NCBI GenBank assembly: GCA_022508305.1
Contig: JAFLVM010000001.1
Coordinates: 561,347-625,346, forward strand
Direction: 5' to 3'
From: Clostridiales bacterium
Lineage (GTDB): Bacteria; Bacillota; Clostridia; Christensenellales; CAG-314
Length of the DNA stretch: 64,000 nt
The notes beneath the pieces are model-generated. The model saw only the letters and a list, made by a program, of their open reading frames with translations, ran no database searches and was not told the DNA's origin. Position numbers and translations under genes: made by a program. Shown in pieces: positions 59,733-64,000 of the stretch (its first letter is position 1; each line of letters starts with the position of its first letter).

Positions 59733-60899
59733 TTATTTGTTTTGCTCCAAAAGCTTGGTTTGCTGTTCCACCGCAAGATTGAGTTTGGTCGTACAACCCA
59801 CCTTGTCTAAACGCCTGAAACGGTACACCGCCTCAGCCGTGGGCAAAAACACGTAGTCGTTGTTGAAGGACAGTGTGTACAAAGCGCCCGCCTTGTAACT
59901 TATTGTTTCTTGCGCAAACCTTGCCGTAAGTCCGTTTGCGTCGTGTGTAATCTCTGCTTCACCTAAGTCAACGTATTTCTTTTTGACAAGCTTTTCCGCG
60001 CGGAAAAATCCGCAAAAACTGTACATGGGGTCGGAAATTTCCTGTTTTACGCACTCCGTCTGCCAATTGTACCAGTCGGTAATTTTGTCAAATTTGCCAC
60101 CGACAAGCTCTCCGAATTTGTTTTGAGTAACGCCCTGTCCGCACTTAGAACAGGTAAGCTTGTTGCCGCTCGCAGTCATGGCGAATTCCTCTCCGCACTC
60201 GGGGCACTTGTACAGAATGTTTTCCAAGCCCTCTACAAGATCGGACGTTTCTATTTCAATTTGATTCTCTAACTGATAAGCGTAATCGTCACAGGCAAGG
60301 TTTTCCACGATGCGACGGTGGATTTCATCTACCGTAATGCTGTCCACCTCTTCGGGCGTTACCGCAAGCTTGACGTCCATACGAACAGGCACCTTGCGCT
60401 TTGTTTTCGTCCAGCGTGGCTTGTACAGATAGTTGCCGTTGAAGCAGACGGTAACGAGCGGCGTTTTGAGCATCTTGATTAGTTTTGCTATTGCGGGCTT
60501 GATTATGTTTTGCGTGCCCACTACCGACAACTTTGCCTCGGGGTAAATTACCACTGGGCGGTTTTGCGACAGCACGTACTTGATGTCTCTGATGAGTGAG
60601 GTGTCCACCGTAAACTGTTTTTTCGGCAGTACTCCCATGCTGTTGATAAGCTGCGGCCACTGAACAAGCTGCGTTACCGATATTACAAAGCTTGCGCAAG
60701 TGGGATACATTGACATGATAAGCCCACACACGTCCACAAAGCTGGCGTGATTTGCCACGACAACATAGGGCGGTTTAATTTTTTTGAGAGCGTCGCCGCC
60801 AATCAACTTGACGTATTTGGAAAACTTGGTTTTCCCGTAAAAAGTTATGCCTGCGCCTATCAAAAACTTATTTGCTAACTTGGGGTGCTTTTTTGCCAT
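59733..60899 (-). CDS. PlsC-like acyltransferase with C-terminal zinc ribbon
   Basis: The 388-aa protein has the acyltransferase motif NHASFVD (H-x4-D) and YPEAKLS (glycerol-phosphate binding) in the first half, as in 1-acylglycerol-3-phosphate acyltransferases. About residues 225-265 form a zinc ribbon (CPECGEEF...CSKCGQGV), followed by a beta-rich domain of about 120 residues. It probably acylates a lipid precursor at the membrane. The zinc ribbon plus beta domain is a nonstandard extension. Confidence 0.85.
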   Translation of the reverse strand: MAKKHPKLANKFLIGAGITFYGKTKFSKYVKLIGGDALKKIKPPYVVVANHASFVDVCGLIMSMYPTCASFVISVTQLVQWPQLINSMGVLPKKQFTVDTSLIRDIKYVLSQNRPVVIYPEAKLSVVGTQNIIKPAIAKLIKMLKTPLVTVCFNGNYLYKPRWTKTKRKVPVRMDVKLAVTPEEVDSITVDEIHRRIVENLACDDYAYQLENQIEIETSDLVEGLENILYKCPECGEEFAMTASGNKLTCSKCGQGVTQNKFGELVGGKFDKITDWYNWQTECVKQEISDPMYSFCGFFRAEKLVKKKYVDLGEAEITHDANGLTARFAQETISYKAGALYTLSFNNDYVFLPTAEAVYRFRRLDKVGCTTKLNLAVEQQTKLLEQNK

Positions 60900-60917
60900 A
60901 ATTTCTCCAATAAAAAA

Positions 60918-60939
60918 CTCTCACGGCGTGCCGTGAGAG
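60918..60939 (-). terminator. Terminator of the yabP-yabQ-divIC operon
   Basis: Perfect 10-bp stem CTCTCACGGC / GCCGTGAGAG with a 2-nt loop, then T6 on the minus strand. Confidence 0.9.
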
Positions 60940-60951
60940 ATATGTAGTATT

Positions 60952-61242
60952 TTACGATGCTAACTGCTCCTCTAACCACTGAATGTCCTTCTCGTTAAGT
61001 CGTCCGTTTGCTTCTGCCCATTTTCTCACGTAGTCGTCCGTTTGAAGGTACTCGAGTAGTTCCTTTGTCATTTCGCCTTGAGCTCTTGCCTCTGCGATTA
61101 GCGCGTTGAGTTTTTCCGCGCGTTCTTTGAGAGCGGACATCTGAACGAGAGTTGTCAGTAGCGCGCAAAGAAGCAGAACTACCACCAGTATTGCCGCTAT
61201 GAACAGTATTGCCGTTGATTTTTTGTAAAATACTCTTTCCAT
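60952..61242 (-). CDS. divIC: Septum formation initiator DivIC/FtsB-like
   Basis: The 96-aa bitopic protein has one transmembrane helix (about 10-33), a coiled coil (MSALKERAEKLNALIAEARAQGEMTKELLEYLQTD) and the DDYVRKWAEANGRL box of DivIC/FtsB. It is part of the divisome. The gene order yabP-yabQ-divIC is that of Bacillus. The start codon 61242 lies well inside the yabQ reading frame. Confidence 0.85.
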   Translation of the reverse strand: MERVFYKKSTAILFIAAILVVVLLLCALLTTLVQMSALKERAEKLNALIAEARAQGEMTKELLEYLQTDDYVRKWAEANGRLNEKDIQWLEEQLAS

Positions 61243-61567
61243 CAGATTTGTCCACCAATTTTTCAGTGAACAAATTATACAACAGGGAAGACAGCTTGTC
61301 AAGCGTCCTTTTGCAAGTTAGATACGTAACTGCGCAACCGACTGCTATCGCCAAAAAAAGGAATGCTCGAAACTCGCCGTTGTTAACCTCCAAATTGAGC
61401 TTCCAAGTGAGGTAAATTGCCGCCGCGCCAAACAGGCTGTCGAAGATTACTGCCGCAAGTTTCGTCCTTGTGAGACCCAAGAAAAACATGTAAAACGCAG
61501 AAATTCCCACCCCATGTACGAAAAATACGGCAAAAACGTAAAGTTGTTCGGCTCCCGCGCCAAGCAT
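60995..61567 (-). CDS. yabQ: Spore cortex biosynthesis protein YabQ
   Basis: The 190-aa open frame has the YabQ pattern in residues 1-105: four membrane helices (QLYVFAVFFVHGVGISAFYMFFLGLTR; AAVIFDSLFGAAAIYLTW; FRAFLFLAIAVGCAVTYL). After about residue 108 the frame runs through divIC in a different frame and becomes low-complexity Ser/Arg/Lys sequence that is probably a shadow. It has therefore either lost a stop codon or is genuinely extended. The ATG overlaps the yabP stop by 1 nt. YabQ is needed for spore cortex formation. Confidence 0.8.
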   Translation of the reverse strand: MLGAGAEQLYVFAVFFVHGVGISAFYMFFLGLTRTKLAAVIFDSLFGAAAIYLTWKLNLEVNNGEFRAFLFLAIAVGCAVTYLTCKRTLDKLSSLLYNLFTEKLVDKSDGKSILQKINGNTVHSGNTGGSSASLRATDNSRSDVRSQRTRGKTQRANRRGKSSRRNDKGTTRVPSNGRLREKMGRSKRTT

Positions 61568-61824
61568 CAACGAAACAGTCCTTTGAAGCTTATTCCGCTT
61601 TGACGGTAGGTTAGACTTGTAAGCGAGGCAACCTCCAACACCACTACGCCCTGTTCTTTGTCCAGCTTGGTGACGTTGAGACCGCCACCCTTAACAAACA
61701 AAGTGTTGTGACTTAACTTGAATTGCGCCTCTTTTTCGGAAATTTCCACCACCTGAGTAACGCCACGGACTGTGAGCGTGTTGTTGTCGTATACGAGTGA
61801 ATGTTGAAGTTCTTTTTCTGCCAT
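61567..61824 (-). CDS. yabP: Sporulation protein YabP
   Basis: The 85-aa protein fits YabP: HSLVYDNNTLTVRGVTQVVEISEKEAQFKL and VEVASLTSLTYRQSG. It is expressed in the mother cell and needed for cortex assembly. First gene of yabP-yabQ-divIC. Confidence 0.9.
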   Translation of the reverse strand: MAEKELQHSLVYDNNTLTVRGVTQVVEISEKEAQFKLSHNTLFVKGGGLNVTKLDKEQGVVVLEVASLTSLTYRQSGISFKGLFR

Positions 61825-61904
61825 AGAATTCCCCTTGAAATAGATTATTCAAGTAGAAAAAATAATATTATTAAAATTACATTCCATAAGTCACAAAAAA
61901 AAAC

Positions 61905-61927
61905 AACTCCCCCTTAGCAGGGGAGTT
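61905..61927 (-). terminator. Terminator of cysS
   Basis: AACTCCCC / GGGGAGTT followed by GTTTTTTTTT on the minus strand. Confidence 0.9.
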
Positions 61928-61942
61928 AGATTTATAAATTAT

Positions 61943-63334
61943 TTATTTTAATGTTATCTCATAGCCGTCTGCGGTGTCTTTTATCACGTAACCACGATTG
62001 GCAATTTCCTCACGAAGGCGATCGCTTTCCGCCCAGTTCTTTGCCTTGCGGGCGGCGAGTCTCGTTTCGGCAAGCGCTCTGATGTCGTTGGGAATTTCCA
62101 CCGCCGCTTTGGGTTCTTCCTTGACCTTGTCGAAGTCAAGCGCAAACACTTTGTCAAACTTGAGCGCCAGGTTGTACACGTCCTTGGACTTGGGGAGCTT
62201 CAGCATGGTCCACAGCACGCCCATTGCAAGGGGGATGTTGAGGTCGTCGTTGATAGCTTCCTCGAACTTTGCCTTGTATTCGTCCAAAATTGCCGCGTCC
62301 GTCTTGACAGGGCTGTTTTTGTGTGCGACAAGTTGCGAGCAAAGCTTTTCGTAAGCCGTCTTAGCTGCGGCAAGCGCATCCCAAGTGAAGTTTATCTTTT
62401 GGCGGTACTGAACGTTCAGGCAGAAATAGCGGAACACCAATGGAGCGAATCCCCTATCTTGCAAATCGCTTAGCAAGTAGTTGTTGCCCAAGGATTTGCT
62501 CATCTTGCCGCCGTCCACGAGCAGAAACTCGTTGTGCAGCCAGTAGTTGACAATTTGGTGTCCCAGCCAGCTTTCGCCCTGCGCTATTTCGTTTTCGTGG
62601 TGAATGGGAATGTGGTCCACACCGCCCGTGTGAATGTCAAATCTTTCGCCAAGATACTTGACGCCCATTGCGGTACACTCTATGTGCCAACCGGGGAAGC
62701 TACGACCCCAAGGGCTGTCCCACTGCTGAATGTGGTTTGGCGCAGCCTTTTTCCACAATGCAAAGTCAATGGGGTGACGCTTGAAGCTGTTGACCTCTAC
62801 GCGCGCGCCGTGGCGTTGTTCTTCCAAATTGACACCGGAAAGTTTGCCGTAACTTGGGAACTTCTCTACCGAAAAGTAGATACCGTCCTCCGTTTCGTAA
62901 GCGTAGCCCTTGTCGAGCAAGGCTTTGACTATCTCTATCATTTCGGGAATGTTGTCCGTGGCTTTGGGGCAAACTGTTGGACGCTTGATATTCAAGGCGT
63001 CAATGTCCTGCATAAATTGCGCGGTTATTGCGGCGGCAATCTCGAGAGGCGTCTTGCCCGTTTCTTTAGCCGACTTTTGCATTTTGTCCTCGCCCTCGTC
63101 GCCGTCCGACACAAGGTGCCCCACGTCCGTAATGTTCATAACGGATTTGACCTTCATGCCGTCGTACTCCAGCACCCTGCGCAGCTCGTCCATAAACACG
63201 TAGGCGCGCAAGTTACCGATTGTTGCCGGCTTGTAAACGGTAGGTCCGCAGGTGTACATACCTACGAAATTGGGTTTTATGGGTACAAATTCTTCCTTTT
63301 TGCGAGTAAGAGTGTTGAAAACTCTAAGTTGCAT
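61943..63334 (-). CDS. cysS: Cysteinyl-tRNA synthetase
   Basis: The 463-aa class I synthetase has the zinc Cys in TCGPTVYK, the HIGH-like ATIGN, IECTAMG, the zinc His in [10 protein letters not shown], and KMSKSLGN. It charges tRNA-Cys. The ATG at 63334 has TTGGAGAA before it; the upstream in-frame start is ignored. Intact and single-copy looking. Confidence 0.96.
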   Translation of the reverse strand: MQLRVFNTLTRKKEEFVPIKPNFVGMYTCGPTVYKPATIGNLRAYVFMDELRRVLEYDGMKVKSVMNITDVGHLVSDGDEGEDKMQKSAKETGKTPLEIAAAITAQFMQDIDALNIKRPTVCPKATDNIPEMIEIVKALLDKGYAYETEDGIYFSVEKFPSYGKLSGVNLEEQRHGARVEVNSFKRHPIDFALWKKAAPNHIQQWDSPWGRSFPGWHIECTAMGVKYLGERFDIHTGGVDHIPIHHENEIAQGESWLGHQIVNYWLHNEFLLVDGGKMSKSLGNNYLLSDLQDRGFAPLVFRYFCLNVQYRQKINFTWDALAAAKTAYEKLCSQLVAHKNSPVKTDAAILDEYKAKFEEAINDDLNIPLAMGVLWTMLKLPKSKDVYNLALKFDKVFALDFDKVKEEPKAAVEIPNDIRALAETRLAARKAKNWAESDRLREEIANRGYVIKDTADGYEITLK

Positions 63335-63362
63335 AAGTTTTTCTCCAATTATTGATATTCGT

Positions 63363-63391
63363 AGTATACCATAAAAGTACAAAGGTAACAA
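63363..63391 (-). promoter_or_regulatory. Promoter of cysS
   Basis: Minus strand TTGTTA (63386-63391), 17-bp spacer, TATACT (63363-63368). No T-box leader fits in the short 5' UTR. Confidence 0.65.
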
Positions 63392-63451
63392 GCATTTTGT
63401 AAAGAAGGATTGTTCTAAATAACGTTAACAATACCAATAACTAAAATGTAA

Positions 63452-63480
63452 TTGCAAATATCACCGCGGTGTGATAAAAT
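63452..63480 (+). promoter_or_regulatory. Promoter of serS with palindrome in the spacer
   Basis: TTGCAA (63452-63457), 17-bp spacer, TAAAAT (63475-63480). The spacer contains the perfect palindrome CACCGCGGTG (63462-63471), a possible repressor site. Confidence 0.6.
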
Positions 63481-63532
63481 ATCTGCGGAATATTTTATTA
63501 TCGCTATAGGTAACAAAAAAGGAGTAATCGAC

Positions 63533-64000
63533 ATGATTGACGTAAATTTAATAAGACAGGACGCGGAAGCAGTACGTCAAAGATATTTAAAGCGCGGCAA
63601 AGACATCGACTTTAGCGAGTTTTTGACGTTGGACGAACAAAGAAAAGCGTTGATTGCAAGTACAGAGGCAATGAAAGCTGAACGCAACAAGGTGTCGGCG
63701 GAAGTTCCCAAGCTGAAAAAGGCAGGCAAGGACGTATCTGCCACCATTGCGGAAATGAAGGCTCTCGGCGACAAAATTGCGCAGCAAGACGCCGAACTTG
63801 CAGTCGTAAACGACAAAATACGGGACTTTTTGCTTCGTTTGCCCAATTTGCCGGACGAGGACCTACTTCCCGGCGGAAAGGAAAACAACGTGCCCATCAA
63901 GACGTTTGGCAAAAAACCGCAATTTGACTTTGAGCCGAAAAATCACGTCGAACTTGCCAAAATCCTTGGACTCATCGACTACGAACGTGGCGCAAAGCTT
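63533..64000 (+). CDS. serS: Seryl-tRNA synthetase, N-terminal part (cut by window end)
   Basis: One hundred and fifty-six codons are open from ATG 63533 (AAGGAG upstream) to the window edge. They match the SerS N-terminal tRNA-binding arm: IDVNLIRQDAEAVRQRYLKRG, a long antiparallel coiled coil (about 30-105), then LPNLPDEDLLPGGKENNVPIKTFG and ELAKILGLIDYERGAKL. Class II synthetase for tRNA-Ser. Transcribed divergently from cysS. Confidence 0.95.
   Translation, partial: MIDVNLIRQDAEAVRQRYLKRGKDIDFSEFLTLDEQRKALIASTEAMKAERNKVSAEVPKLKKAGKDVSATIAEMKALGDKIAQQDAELAVVNDKIRDFLLRLPNLPDEDLLPGGKENNVPIKTFGKKPQFDFEPKNHVELAKILGLIDYERGAKL

Noticed and set aside
1-64000. CRISPR array
   Set aside because: No regularly spaced repeats of CRISPR size and no cas gene were seen.

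Overview
The window comes from a spore-forming, low-to-mid GC Firmicute, most likely an uncultured Clostridia of the gut type. The evidence is a set of sporulation and germination genes (sleB-ypeB, spoIIR, yabP-yabQ-divIC, a SPOCS/LysM spore protein, veg), a fructan-utilisation locus with LplB/YtcP-type permeases, GH32 enzymes and a LacI regulator, a Na+/H+ pumping pyrophosphatase, and strong SD/sigma-A signals. The species cannot be named from sequence alone.

Layout. (1) 1-2907: a RecQ helicase fused to a phosphoribosyltransferase, overlapping a DprA-like (SLOG) gene that runs off the left edge; this looks like a defence or stress module. (2) 3049-19802: a NagD-like HAD phosphatase, then a ten-gene minus-strand fructan operon (anchored surface protein, two permeases, binding protein, DUF624 protein, carbohydrate-binding lipoprotein, two GH32 proteins, fructokinase, MsmX-type ATPase). 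A separate modular lipoprotein gene and a divergent LacI repressor with matching candidate operators follow. (3) 20.1-30.1 kb: an AT-rich accessory segment bounded by about 147-bp direct repeats (roughly 80% identical by eye) and littered with remnants of an IS481-like element. It holds two minus-strand operons that I do not recognise as named systems. The first is a two-dsRBD RNase III, a small basic protein and a membrane-anchored helical-repeat protein. The second is a tightly overlapping six-gene set: TIM-barrel isomerase, two-TM helical protein, NUDIX, zeta-like kinase, alpha/beta hydrolase with a Cys nucleophile, and a degenerate histidine phosphatase. (4) 30.4-38.9 kb: a type I restriction-modification operon with two HEPN-like genes and a polytopic membrane protein inserted between the hsd genes. 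(5) 39.3-44.6 kb: an ABC-three-component (ABC-3C) system whose effector carries a PD-(D/E)xK-like motif, a helicase remnant, and an HNH endonuclease with a long structured leader. (6) From tRNA-Gln(CUG) at 45.5 kb to the right end: ordinary chromosome (hppA, galM, udk, germination and sporulation genes, ispE, plsC-like, cysS, and the 5' part of serS).

Taken together, 20-45 kb is a defence/accessory island whose right border is the 3' side of tRNA-Gln. The fructan locus is a complete surface-to-cytosol pathway: surface binding and cleavage, ABC uptake, cytosolic GH32 hydrolysis, and phosphorylation of fructose.
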